64,000 nucleotides of DNA from CAVRQM01 sp963723455 (lineage in GTDB: Bacteria; Pseudomonadota; Alphaproteobacteria; Acetobacterales; Acetobacteraceae), in contig CAVRQM010000004.1 in the NCBI GenBank assembly GCA_963723455.1, positions 323,716-387,715 on the forward strand, given 5' to 3'. The notes beneath the pieces are model-generated. The model made no database searches. It saw nothing but the letters and a program-made list of their open reading frames with translations, and was not told the origin of the DNA. Positions 38,854 to 46,964 of the stretch are shown piece by piece (positions within the stretch are counted from its first letter, which is position 1; every line of letters starts with the position of its first letter). Made by a program: the position numbers and the translations under genes.

Positions 38854-39554
38854 TGGCCAAGCCGCACGATGCGTTCGCCCTCCTGGCGCTCATTCTCCTG
38901 GCCTGGGCCTGAAGGCGGCCGTGGCGACGCTGTCGCGACGGCATCGGCGCCGCGCGAGGCCAGCGCCGACAGCCCGGCCTCGGCCGCCAGCCATTTGGCA
39001 TATTCCCCGGCCAGCAGTCGCACGGTCGCCGCGTCGCCCAGCGCCGGCGGCCGCACCGGCACGGGGTACAGCCGGATCTCGGGCAGCGCGCGCGCCAGCT
39101 CGGCCAGCGCGCGCGGCATGTGATACCAGGCGGTCACCACCAACAGCGAGCCCATGCCGTGCGCCCGCGCCCAGGCGGCGGTCTCCAGCGCGTTGCCGCG
39201 GGTCGAGGCGGCGGCGCGGCCGAGTGTCACCCGGCTGCGCAGCGCCGGGTCGGCGCCGGCCTGGCGGGCCAGCGCGGTGAACCCGGCCTCGCCGCCCACG
39301 CCGGAGACCAGCAGCAGCCGGCCGCGTCCATCGGCCAGCAGCCGCAGCGCGGTGGCGACGCGCTCGGCGCCGCCGGTCAGCGCCACGATGGCATCGGCGC
39401 GGGGCGGCGGCCCGGCTGCGCCATCCGGTCCGCCGGCCCGCGTCGCCGCCAGGAATTGGGCGAAGCCGCCGGCCAGCAGCAGGCAGGCGGCGAGCGCGGC
39501 GACAGCGAGCCAGCCCGTCCTGCCGATGCGGCCGCGACGACGATGCGCCGTCAC
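38850..39554 (-). CDS. YdcF-family (DUF218) membrane protein
   Basis: DUF218/YdcF proteins are implicated in envelope or cyclic-glycan biology; the reaction is unknown. An N-terminal membrane segment (WLAVAALAACLLLAGGFAQF) is followed by RADAIVALTGGAERVATALR, LLLVSGVGGEAGF, STRGNALETAAWARAHGM, LLVVTAWYHMPRALAELARA and YPVPVRPP. The start is GTG at 39554, whose last bases overlap the ftsX stop (GTGA). At 234 residues it has typical size. Its place after ftsX is a conserved alphaproteobacterial arrangement. Confidence 0.87.
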   Translation of the reverse strand: MTAHRRRGRIGRTGWLAVAALAACLLLAGGFAQFLAATRAGGPDGAAGPPPRADAIVALTGGAERVATALRLLADGRGRLLLVSGVGGEAGFTALARQAGADPALRSRVTLGRAAASTRGNALETAAWARAHGMGSLLVVTAWYHMPRALAELARALPEIRLYPVPVRPPALGDAATVRLLAGEYAKWLAAEAGLSALASRGADAVATASPRPPSGPGQENERQEGERIVRLGQ

Positions 39555-40516
39555 GGCAGGCGCCGCAGCCACAGCCGCACCGTGCCCTGCGCGGTGACGA
39601 AGCCGATGGCCGCCGCCGCCGCCGGCAGCGCCGGCAACGCCAGCCATAGGCCCGCCGGCAACGCCGCCGCCGCCGCCAGGACCGGCGACGCTCCTGCCGC
39701 GGCCTCGGTCGGCTGCGCGAACGGCGCGGCCAGCGCCGCCAGCCCCAGCAGCACCGGCAGCACGGCCACCGCGCCCAGCGCCGCGCCGCCGGCGGCCAGC
39801 GCGGTGGCCCGGCGGGCGAAGCGCCAAGCGATGTAGCCGTCGGTGGCGCCCAGCCCATGCACGATGCCGATCGCCTCGCGTCGCGCCACCAGCCCGCTGC
39901 GGGTCGCCACCGCGATCACCAGGACCGCCACCGTCGCCACGACGGCCAGCGCCAGCCAGGCGCAGGCCTGCAGACTGTCGGCCAAGGCCGCGAGGCGGCC
40001 GACCCACAGCGCGTGGCCCTCCACCTCCGTCCCGGGCACCGCGTGGCGCAGGCGGCCGGCCAGGCCGGATCCGTCGTCCGGCGCCTCGCCTGAAGCGGAC
40101 GGACCGGTCAGGCGAACCGCGATCACGCCCGGCAGAGCCAGTCCCGGCGGCGGCCCGCCGGGGCCGAACCAGGGCCGAAGCAGCCGGTCCAACGCGGCGG
40201 CGTCCAGCGGCCGCGCGCTGGCCACCGCCGGATCCCCCCGCAGCACCGCGACGGCCCGCTGCAGCCGCGCCTCGCCGGCCTCGATCTCCTCCGGGCGCGG
40301 CACCTGCACGGTCAGCGCCGAGGCGGCCCCGCTTTGCCAATGCCGCGCCAGCGCACGCGCGCCGACCGCCCCGGCCCCGGCGAGTGCCGCCAGGAACGCC
40401 ATCGCCCCGACCAGCAGCGGCAGCACCCCGTCTCCCAGCGCCCGGCGCAGGCCCAGATCGTCGGGGGCGCCCCGCCGGAAGTTCGCCCCCCGCGCATCCG
40501 GGCGGCGCTCAGCCAT
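39551..40516 (-). CDS. ftsX: Cell division protein FtsX
   Basis: Membrane partner of FtsE that couples division to peptidoglycan hydrolase activation. Four hydrophobic segments are seen: LPLLVGAMAFLAALAGAGAV near the N-terminus, ACAWLALAVVATVAVLVIAV, AVAVLPVLLGLAALAAPF, and LPALPAAAAAIGFVTAQG near the end. A periplasmic domain lies between the first two. The cytosolic landmark EAIGIVHGLGATDGYIAWRF is typical of FtsX. The start ATG 40516 lies inside the ftsE stop region, so the genes overlap. At 321 residues it has normal length. Confidence 0.9.
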   Translation of the reverse strand: MAERRPDARGANFRRGAPDDLGLRRALGDGVLPLLVGAMAFLAALAGAGAVGARALARHWQSGAASALTVQVPRPEEIEAGEARLQRAVAVLRGDPAVASARPLDAAALDRLLRPWFGPGGPPPGLALPGVIAVRLTGPSASGEAPDDGSGLAGRLRHAVPGTEVEGHALWVGRLAALADSLQACAWLALAVVATVAVLVIAVATRSGLVARREAIGIVHGLGATDGYIAWRFARRATALAAGGAALGAVAVLPVLLGLAALAAPFAQPTEAAAGASPVLAAAAALPAGLWLALPALPAAAAAIGFVTAQGTVRLWLRRLP

Positions 40517-41198
40517 CGTCCACCAGCCTGCCATGCTCCAGCAGCAGCACCGGGCCCGGATGCCGCGCCACCAGCCCGCGGTTGTGCGTGGCCACCACCA
40601 CCGTCGCCCCCAGCCGGTTCATCTCGTGCAGCAGCAGCATCAGGCGCTCGGCCTGCGCCTCGTCCAGGTTGCCGGTCGGCTCGTCGGCCAGCAGCAGGCT
40701 TGGTCGGGCGATCACCGCCCGCGCGATCGCCACGCGCTGCTGCTCGCCGCCCGACAGCGCATCCGCGGGCTCGTGCGCGCGCCGCGCCAGCCCGACCCAG
40801 CGCAGCATTTCCTGCACGTCCGCGCGCACCTGCCCCTCGGGCCGGCCGGCCACGCGCAGCGGCAACGCGACGTTGTCGAACGCCGAGAGATGCGTCAGCA
40901 GGCGGAAATCCTGGAACACCATGCCGATCCGCCGACGCAGCGCCGGCAGGGCGCGCCGCGTGCCGCCGCCGCCGCGGATCGGCCCGATCTCCGCGCCCAG
41001 CACCGCCAGCCGGCCCCGGCTCGGCCGTACCGCCAGGTGCAGCAGCCGCAACAGGCTCGACTTCCCGGCGCCGGACGCGCCCAGCAGCCAGCGGAAGCCG
41101 CCGCCGGGTATGGCGAAGCTGAGATCGCGCAGCACCTCCGGCGCCGGCGGGCGTCCCACCTGCCGATACTGCAGCCCGACGTCGTCCAGTCGAACCAT
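40509..41198 (-). CDS. ftsE: Cell division ATP-binding protein FtsE
   Basis: ABC-type ATPase of 229 residues. Walker A LLGASGAGKSSLLRLLHLA, Q-loop RIGMVFQDFRLLTHLSAFDN, signature LSGGEQQRVAIARAVIARP, Walker B LLLADEPTGNLDEAQAERL and H-loop VVVATHNRGLVARHP are all intact. It is the first gene of the minus-strand ftsE-ftsX-ydcF-plsC run and is divergent from an MJ0042 zinc-ribbon gene 189 bp away, the usual alphaproteobacterial arrangement. Confidence 0.95.
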   Translation of the reverse strand: MVRLDDVGLQYRQVGRPPAPEVLRDLSFAIPGGGFRWLLGASGAGKSSLLRLLHLAVRPSRGRLAVLGAEIGPIRGGGGTRRALPALRRRIGMVFQDFRLLTHLSAFDNVALPLRVAGRPEGQVRADVQEMLRWVGLARRAHEPADALSGGEQQRVAIARAVIARPSLLLADEPTGNLDEAQAERLMLLLHEMNRLGATVVVATHNRGLVARHPGPVLLLEHGRLVDDG

Positions 41199-41387
41199 TC
41201 CCGCTCCGCGCAGCGTTGCCCCAGGGCCGCGTCTCCAAGGCGCGTCCTAGCACGTGCTGCCCGGCGCTGGCATCCGGCCCCGCCAGCACGACGGTGGCCC
41301 GTTCCAGGAGCGGCGCAGTTACGGCGGCGCAGCATCGGCGGCGCGGCATTGCGCGGCATTGGCGGAACGATCATCCTTGCGCCGCCG

Positions 41388-41840
41388 ATGCGCATTGTCT
41401 GCCCTGATTGCTTCGCCGCCTACGAGGTGCCCGACTCCCTGCTGGGCGCCGGGCAGCGCGCCTTGCGATGCGTGCGATGCGGCCGGGAATGGGTGCCGGA
41501 GACTAGCCCGCCGCATGCCGCGCCCGAATCCGCAGGCCGGCAACCAGGCCTGGCGGAGCGCGCGGCCGCCAGGCAGCCCGCCGTGCTGCTGCGGCCGGAG
41601 CCGCGCGCCTCGACGCACGTGCCGGTCGCGCCGCCGCCGCCGGCCGACTCGCTGCTGACCGCCTTTTCGCCGCTGATCGACCGGCCCGAGCGCGCTGCCG
41701 AGCGCGCCGCCTCGCTGGCCTGGCTCGCCTCGGTGGCGCTGCTCATCCTGCTGGGCGCGGCCGCTTATGTCTGGCGGGCGGAGGTCCAGGCCGCGTGGCC
41801 GCCCAGCCAGCGCGCCTACGCGGCGCTCGGGTTGCGCTGA
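41388..41840 (+). CDS. MJ0042-type zinc-ribbon membrane protein
   Basis: A 150-residue protein. An N-terminal zinc ribbon (MRIVCPDCFAAYEVPDSLLG, then LRCVRCGREW: two CxxC knuckles) is followed by a Pro/Ala-rich linker and one membrane segment (SLAWLASVALLILLGAAAYV) near the C-terminus, ending SQRAYAALGLR. Such proteins are standard neighbours of ftsE in alphaproteobacteria; function is unknown. The start is ATG 41388, because upstream readings run into sequence antisense to ftsE. Confidence 0.86.
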   Translation: MRIVCPDCFAAYEVPDSLLGAGQRALRCVRCGREWVPETSPPHAAPESAGRQPGLAERAAARQPAVLLRPEPRASTHVPVAPPPPADSLLTAFSPLIDRPERAAERAASLAWLASVALLILLGAAAYVWRAEVQAAWPPSQRAYAALGLR

Positions 41841-41931
41841 GCGACGGCGCGCGGCGTCTGGCGTTTCGCCGCGCCCGCACCATACTCGTCCAGCGCCGGC
41901 CGTAACGACGCCCGGCGCGCGGAGGACGTGC

Positions 41932-42912
41932 ATGGACATCGACCACGCAGCGGCCGCGCTGCACGGGCGCGTGGCGGCGCTGGCGCAGGCCCTGGCAACC
42001 GGGCTGGTCGATCGCGCGCCGCTGATCGAGCGGCTGCTGGTCGGGCTGCTGGCCGGCGGCCACATCCTGCTGGAGGGCGCGCCCGGCCTGGCCAAGACGC
42101 GCGCGGTGAAGCTGCTCGCCGCCAGCCTGGAGGCGCCTTTCTCGCGCATCCAATGCACCCCCGACCTGATGCCGGCCGACCTCACCGGAACGACGGTCTG
42201 GCTGGCCGAGCGCGGCCGCTTTGAGTTCGTGCCGGGGCCGGTCTTCGCCTCGATCGTGCTGGTGGACGAGATCAACCGCGCGCCGCCCAAGGTGCAGTCG
42301 GCGCTGCTGGAGGCGATGGCCGAACGGCAGGTCACGGCGGCCGGCGGGGGCACCCATGCGCTGCCGGATCCGTTCATGGTGGTCGCCACGCAGAACCCGA
42401 TCGAGCACGAAGGCACGTTTCCGCTGCCCGAGGCCGAGCTGGACCGCTTCCTGTTGCATACCGTCCTGGAGATGCCGGACGCAGCGGCGGAGCGGCGCAT
42501 CCTCGATCTGGTCGAGCGCGAGTTGCATGGCGCGGCGCAGGACGCCGCACCGCGGCTGGATCTGGCCGAGCTGGCGGCGGCGCGGCGCGCGGCGATGGGG
42601 GTGCATCTGGCCGAGGCGCTGCGCGACTACATCGTGCGCCTGGTCACCGCCACCCGCGACCGCAGCGCCGGCGAGGACGTGGCCGCGCTGATCCAGCATG
42701 CGGTGTCGCCGCGCGGCAGCCTGGCGCTGGCCGTCGCGGCCAAGGCGCGCGCCTGGCTGCGCGGGCGCGACTACGCGACGCCCGAGGACGTGGCCGAGCT
42801 GGCGGCGGACGCGCTGGCGCACCGGCTGGTGCCGACCTGGCGCGCCGCCGCCGACGGGCAGACCGCGCGCGGCATCGTCGCGCGCATCCTCGATCGCGTC
42901 CCGGCCGCCTGA
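41932..42912 (+). CDS. moxR: MoxR-type AAA+ ATPase
   Basis: AAA+ chaperone-like ATPase of the MoxR subgroup, which acts with VWA-domain proteins. Walker A LLEGAPGLAKTRAVKLLA, RIQCTPDLMPADLTG, Walker B SIVLVDEINRAPPKVQSALL, sensor 1 VVATQNPIEHEGTFPLPEAE and the C-terminal lid TPEDVAELAADALAHRL are visible. At 326 residues it has normal size. It leads a seven-gene operon with DUF58, DUF4381 and BatA-D genes (aerotolerance type). Confidence 0.95.
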   Translation: MDIDHAAAALHGRVAALAQALATGLVDRAPLIERLLVGLLAGGHILLEGAPGLAKTRAVKLLAASLEAPFSRIQCTPDLMPADLTGTTVWLAERGRFEFVPGPVFASIVLVDEINRAPPKVQSALLEAMAERQVTAAGGGTHALPDPFMVVATQNPIEHEGTFPLPEAELDRFLLHTVLEMPDAAAERRILDLVERELHGAAQDAAPRLDLAELAAARRAAMGVHLAEALRDYIVRLVTATRDRSAGEDVAALIQHAVSPRGSLALAVAAKARAWLRGRDYATPEDVAELAADALAHRLVPTWRAAADGQTARGIVARILDRVPAA

Positions 42913-42921
42913 TCCCGGCGC

Positions 42922-43839
42922 ATGCAGCGCGATGTCGCCGGTCCCGGAACCTGGGTCGATCCCGCCGAGCTGCTGGCGCTGCGCCGGCTGGCGGCGTCCG
43001 TCGCCGGCCTCAGAACTCCATCCGCCGCCGCCGTCCGAAGCGCGCCCGGCACGCTGTCCACGCGCCGGCGCGGCCGGGGGCTGGACGTGGACGATGTCCG
43101 GCCGTGGACCGCCGGCGACGACCTGCGCCATCTGGACCGCAACGCCACGGCGCGCAGCGGCCAGCCGCACGTGCGCCGTTTTCGCGACGAGCGCGAACAG
43201 GCGGTGCTGCTGGTCGCCGATTTCCGGCCGTCGATGCTGTTCGGCACGCGCGGCGCGTTCCGCTCGGTCGCGGCGGCGCGGGCGCTGGCGCTGATCGGCT
43301 GGCAGTCGAGCGCGCGCGGCTGCCGCGTCGGGTTGCTGGCCGCCGGGCTGGGCGCGCCGCTGCACCTGCGCCCGGTCGGCGGCGAGCGGGCGATGCCGGC
43401 GATCGTCGGCGCGCTGGCGCACGCGCACGCGCTTGCCGCCGCGCAGGCCATGGCCGCCGACCCGCCGCTCGCCGCGGCGATCGAGGCCGCGCTGGCAGTG
43501 GCGCCGCGTGGCGGGCTGGTGGTGTTGGCCAGCGGGTTCGAGGAGCCGGGGCCTGGCCTGGCCGAAGCCCTGGCGGCGCTGCGGCGGCGCGCCGATGTGC
43601 GGGTGGCGCTGGTGCTGGACGCCTTCGAGCAGCGGCCGCCGCGCGGCTTCTATCCGTTCGTGCGCCGTGACGGCTTTGCCGCCTGGGGCCGGATCGGGCG
43701 AACCCCGGCGGCCGATCCGGCGGCCGGGCGGCGGGCGCTGCTGGAACGGGCCGGGGTGCAGCCGATGGTGCTCGATGCCGGCGCGCCGATCGAGCAGCAG
43801 GCGGCAGCCTTGCGGGCGCTTCATGCCGGTCTCGTCTGA
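42922..43839 (+). CDS. DUF58 domain protein
   Basis: A 305-residue protein of the DUF58 family. The family core is seen in LDVDDVRPWTAGDDLRHLDR with NATARSGQPHVRRFRDEREQ, followed by a VWA-like fold VLLVADFRPSMLFGTRG where the MIDAS-type DxSxS is altered (ADFRPSM). No membrane segment. It follows moxR by 9 bp, the constant partner of MoxR ATPases in Bat-type operons. It overlaps the next gene by 17 bp. Confidence 0.9.
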   Translation: MQRDVAGPGTWVDPAELLALRRLAASVAGLRTPSAAAVRSAPGTLSTRRRGRGLDVDDVRPWTAGDDLRHLDRNATARSGQPHVRRFRDEREQAVLLVADFRPSMLFGTRGAFRSVAAARALALIGWQSSARGCRVGLLAAGLGAPLHLRPVGGERAMPAIVGALAHAHALAAAQAMAADPPLAAAIEAALAVAPRGGLVVLASGFEEPGPGLAEALAALRRRADVRVALVLDAFEQRPPRGFYPFVRRDGFAAWGRIGRTPAADPAAGRRALLERAGVQPMVLDAGAPIEQQAAALRALHAGLV

Positions 43840-44338
43840 CCCGCTCGCCGGCCTGCGCGGCCTGCACGTTCCGCCGCCGCCCGGCGGAGCGGCCGGCGGC
43901 CTGCTGATCGCGGTGGCGCTGGGCCTCGGCGCGGCGGTGCTGCTGCGCCTGCTGGGCATCGCGTGGCGGATGCGGCCGTCGCTGCGGCGGCAGGCGCTGG
44001 CGAGCCTGGCGGCGACGCGCGGCCTGCCCGAACCGGCGCGCCGCGTGGCGCAGGCCCGGCTGCTGCGCGCGCTGATGTCCCGGCTTGCCGGACCGGTGGC
44101 GGCGGGCGAGCGTGGCGAGCGATGGCTGGCGCGCCTGGACGCGGTGTTCGCGTCCGGGTTCTTTCGCGACGGCGCCGGGCGGGCATTCGGCGAGGCGCTG
44201 TATAGGCCGGAAGCGACCGGCGATCCCGAACACCTCGACCGCGAGCTGGCGACGCTGTTCGCCCGACTTCCCGGAAATCGACTTCCCGGAAATCGACTTC
44301 CCGGAAATCGACTTCCCGGCCATCGGCTGCGCCGATGA
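43823..44338 (+). CDS. DUF4381 membrane protein with C-terminal pentapeptide repeat
   Basis: A 171-residue protein. The N-terminal PLAGLRGLHVPPPPGG and membrane segment GGLLIAVALGLGAAVLLRLL, followed by a basic helical cytoplasmic part, fit DUF4381, the small subunit gene commonly found between the DUF58 and batA genes. Its last 20 codons are a tandem repeat giving RLPGN three times and RLPGH once. The start ATG 43823 overlaps DUF58; the stop overlaps batA (ATGA at 44335). Confidence 0.83.
   Translation: MPVSSDPLAGLRGLHVPPPPGGAAGGLLIAVALGLGAAVLLRLLGIAWRMRPSLRRQALASLAATRGLPEPARRVAQARLLRALMSRLAGPVAAGERGERWLARLDAVFASGFFRDGAGRAFGEALYRPEATGDPEHLDRELATLFARLPGNRLPGNRLPGNRLPGHRLRR
44264..44323 (+). 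repeat. Four tandem 15-nt units at the 3' end of the DUF4381 gene
   Basis: Unit CGACTTCCCGGAAAT is repeated at 44264, 44279 and 44294, with a fourth, diverged unit at 44309 ending GGCCAT. It encodes Arg-Leu-Pro-Gly-Asn per unit. Each unit contains the near-palindrome TTCCCGGAAA. It ends 11 bp before the batA start codon, so copy-number change would alter the tail of one protein without moving the next start. Confidence 0.95.
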
Positions 44339-45279
44339 TCGTGCTCACGGCGCCGCTGGCGCTGCTGCTGCTGCCGGCTCCGCTGGCGCTGGCGCGGCTG
44401 CTGCCGCCGGCGCCGGCGGCGACCGGCGGTCTGCGCATCCCGCCGGCGATCGCCGGGCGACTGGCCGGGCCGGCGGCGGTCCTGCATCGCGATCGTGTCC
44501 TGCCGGCGATCTGCTGGGCGGCGCTGGTGCTGGCGCTGGCCGGGCCTGCCGGCACGCTGTCGACCCCTGGCCTGCCGGCGTCGGGGCGCGACATCGTGCT
44601 GGTGCTGGACCTGTCGGGCAGCATGGAGCAGCCGGATTTCTCGCTCGACGGCAGGCCCGCGCGGCGGGTGGACGTGGTCAAGCGGGCGGCCGCCGACTTC
44701 CTGCGCCGCCGCGCCGGCGACCGCATCGGCCTGGTCGTGTTCGCCGAGAACGCCTATGTCGCCGCACCTATCAGCTACGACCTGGCCGGGGTGCGTCAGG
44801 CGCTGGCCGATCTGACGATCGGGCTGGCCGGGCGCTCGACGGCGATCGGCGACGGGCTGGGACTGGCGATCAAGCGCCTGCACGCCGCCCCCGGCCCGGC
44901 GCGGCTGGCGGTGCTGCTGTCCGACGGCTCGAACAACGCCGGGACCGTGGCGCCCGCCGACGCGGCGCGGCTGGCGCGCGCGGTCGGCGTCCGGGTGGAC
45001 ACCATCGCCTTCGGCACCGACCAGCCGATCGACGGCGTGCCCTCGGATCTGGATCCGGCGGCGCTGGCCGAGATCGCCGCAGTCAGCGGCGGCCAAACCT
45101 TCAGGGTGCGCACGACCGGCGAGCTGGACGCGGTGTACCGGGCGATCGACGCGATGGAGGGCTCGCCGAGCCCGGCCCCGCCCGCGGTGATCCGCCGCCC
45201 GCTATGGACCTGGCCCGCCGCGCTGGCGCTGGTCGCCGCGCTGCTGATGCTGGCGTGGCCGCGCTGGGCGCGGCGATGA
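44335..45279 (+). CDS. batA: BatA-like VWA-domain membrane protein
   Basis: An N-terminal membrane segment (IVLTAPLALLLLPAPLALA), a second (ICWAALVLALAGPAG), a von Willebrand A domain with intact MIDAS DIVLVLDLSGSMEQPD, TIGLAGRSTAIGDGLGLAI and VLLSDGSNNAGTV, and a C-terminal membrane helix (WPAALALVAALLMLAW). This is the Bat/aerotolerance architecture, with the VWA domain facing the periplasm. At 314 residues it has normal length. Start and stop both overlap neighbours (ATGA), so it is translationally coupled. Confidence 0.92.
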   Translation: MIVLTAPLALLLLPAPLALARLLPPAPAATGGLRIPPAIAGRLAGPAAVLHRDRVLPAICWAALVLALAGPAGTLSTPGLPASGRDIVLVLDLSGSMEQPDFSLDGRPARRVDVVKRAAADFLRRRAGDRIGLVVFAENAYVAAPISYDLAGVRQALADLTIGLAGRSTAIGDGLGLAIKRLHAAPGPARLAVLLSDGSNNAGTVAPADAARLARAVGVRVDTIAFGTDQPIDGVPSDLDPAALAEIAAVSGGQTFRVRTTGELDAVYRAIDAMEGSPSPAPPAVIRRPLWTWPAALALVAALLMLAWPRWARR

Positions 45280-46208
45280 GCATGGACGGCGGCCTGCATC
45301 TGCTGCTGCTGCGCCCGTGGTGGCTGCTGGCGCTGGTGGCGGCAGCGGCGCTGGCGCTGCTGGGCCGGCGCGGCGCGGCGCTGGGGGCGTGGCGGCGGGC
45401 GGTCGATCCGGCGCTGCTGGCCGCGCTGATCGCCCGCGGGCACCTGGTCGCCGGCCGTCGGGGCGCGGCGGCGCTGCGGCTGACCCTGGCCTGCCTGCTC
45501 GCCGTCGCGCTGGCCGGCCCGGCGCGCGACGGCGGCGCGGCGCCGACCTGGCGCAACCTGGATGCGCTGGTGGTGGCGCTCGACGTGTCGCGTTCGGTCG
45601 CCGCGGGCGGCAATCTGGCCGCCGCCCGGCTCGCCACGGCGCGGGCGATCGAGGCGGCCGCGCCGCGCGCCGTCGCGCTCATCGCCTATGCCGGCGATGC
45701 CTACCTCGCCAGCGGCTTCACCACGGATCCCGCCGCGCTGGCCGGCAGCCTTGCCGCACTGGACGGCGACACCGTGCCGGATGCCGGCTCGCGCCCGGAG
45801 CGGGCGCTGGCGATGGCCGGCGCGCTGCTGGCGCAGGCGCATGTCATCGCCGGCGACGTGCTGCTGGTCTCTGACGGCGGCGGGATCGGCGCGCAGGCCT
45901 ACGCGCAGGCGCGCGCGTTCGGGCGGGACGGGCAGGCGCTGCACACGCTGCTGGTGCCCCCCGGCGCTGCGCTGCCGGACGGCGCGCCGGGCCCCGACCG
46001 CGCCGGCATGGTGGCGCTGGCGGCGCAGGGCGGCGGCGTGGCGACCGATATCGGCGCGTTCGCGCCGCTGCTGCGCCGCCTGGGCGAGCGCCCGGCCGAG
46101 CATCTCGCGCGCAGCGATTTCGCCGTGTTGGCGGTGCGCGACGGCGGCCCGATCGTGCTGGCGCTGGCGCTGCTGCCGGCGGCGCTGCTGTTCCGGCGTC
46201 GCGCGTGA
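45276..46208 (+). CDS. batB: BatB-like VWA-domain membrane protein
   Basis: Second VWA protein of the operon, 310 residues. It has N-terminal hydrophobic segments (PWWLLALVAAAALALLGRRG, LTLACLLAVALAGPA), a VWA domain with DALVVALDVSRSVAAGG (DxSxS kept), GDVLLVSDGGGIGAQA, and a terminal membrane helix (IVLALALLPAALLFRRRA). It overlaps batA at ATGA (45276) and the next gene at 46205. Together with BatA it probably forms the membrane platform acted on by MoxR. Confidence 0.9.
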   Translation: MSMDGGLHLLLLRPWWLLALVAAAALALLGRRGAALGAWRRAVDPALLAALIARGHLVAGRRGAAALRLTLACLLAVALAGPARDGGAAPTWRNLDALVVALDVSRSVAAGGNLAAARLATARAIEAAAPRAVALIAYAGDAYLASGFTTDPAALAGSLAALDGDTVPDAGSRPERALAMAGALLAQAHVIAGDVLLVSDGGGIGAQAYAQARAFGRDGQALHTLLVPPGAALPDGAPGPDRAGMVALAAQGGGVATDIGAFAPLLRRLGERPAEHLARSDFAVLAVRDGGPIVLALALLPAALLFRRRA

Positions 46209-46964
46209 GACGGTTCGTTCCGCTCGCCGCCGCGCTGCTGCTGGCCGCCGCGCCCGCCGATGATCCCGTCGCGCGGGGCATCGTGCTGTATCGCGCCGGC
46301 GAGTGGCGGAACGCAGCAGCGGCGTTCGGGCGCGCCGAGGGCGCCCTGGCGCAGTACCGACCGGGGCGACGCGCTGGCGCGGGCCGGGGACTACGCGGCG
46401 GCGCTGGATGCGTTCGACGCCGCGCTGGCCGCCGACCCGCAGGACGCGGACGTGCGCGCCAATCGCGCGTTGCTGGCCGGCCTGCTGGCGGCCCGGGCGG
46501 CCGATGCGCTGGCGACGGGCCGCAGCGGCGCGGCCGGGGTCAAGGCAGCAAGCCGCGACCTGCCGCCGCCGCCGACCCCGGCCAGCAGTCTCGGCGGCGA
46601 GGGGTTCGTCGGCACGCGACAAAGCCGCAGCGCCGCGCTGAGCCGCGGCGTGAGCACGGTGGCGCCGCCGCGCGCCCCGTCGCCCGAGCCGGGCGTCGGT
46701 CGCGGGGCCGCGGCGCACGGCAGCGCGGCCGCGGGCAGCGGTCGCATCGGTCTCGGCGGCGACCTGGCCGTGGAGACGCCGGCCGCGGTCGGGCGCGCGC
46801 CGCCCGACCGCGCGGCGGCGCGCGAGCGCCAGCAGGCCACCGAGCAATGGATCGCCACCATCCATGACGATCCGGCGCGCTTCCTGCGCCTGCGCTTCGA
46901 GCTGGAACACCAGCGTCGGCTTGCCGCCGGCATCGCGCCGCCCCCGGCCGACGATCCGTGGTGA
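46205..46964 (+). CDS. batC: BatC-like TPR protein; one frameshift
   Basis: The N-terminal signal peptide MRRFVPLAAALLLAAAPADD is followed by the first TPR (VARGIVLYRAGEWRNAAAAF). The frame breaks near 46358: AQY continues in the next frame as NRGDALARAGDYAAALDAFD-like TPR residues (RGDALARAGDYAAALDAFDA), then a low-complexity linker and a basic end (IHDDPARFLRLRFELEHQRR). The total of ~253 residues fits Bat-operon TPR proteins. If the frameshift is real, the protein would be cut off after ~50 residues and much of the gene would be unread. Confidence 0.82.

Noticed and set aside
44264..44323. Possible CRISPR array
   Set aside because: The units are directly tandem with no spacers and are in frame inside a protein gene; no cas genes are present.
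41743..45096. 1,117-codon minus-strand frame opposite the moxR-Bat operon
   Set aside because: Shadow of the Bat operon; the plus strand carries clear Walker and MIDAS motifs.
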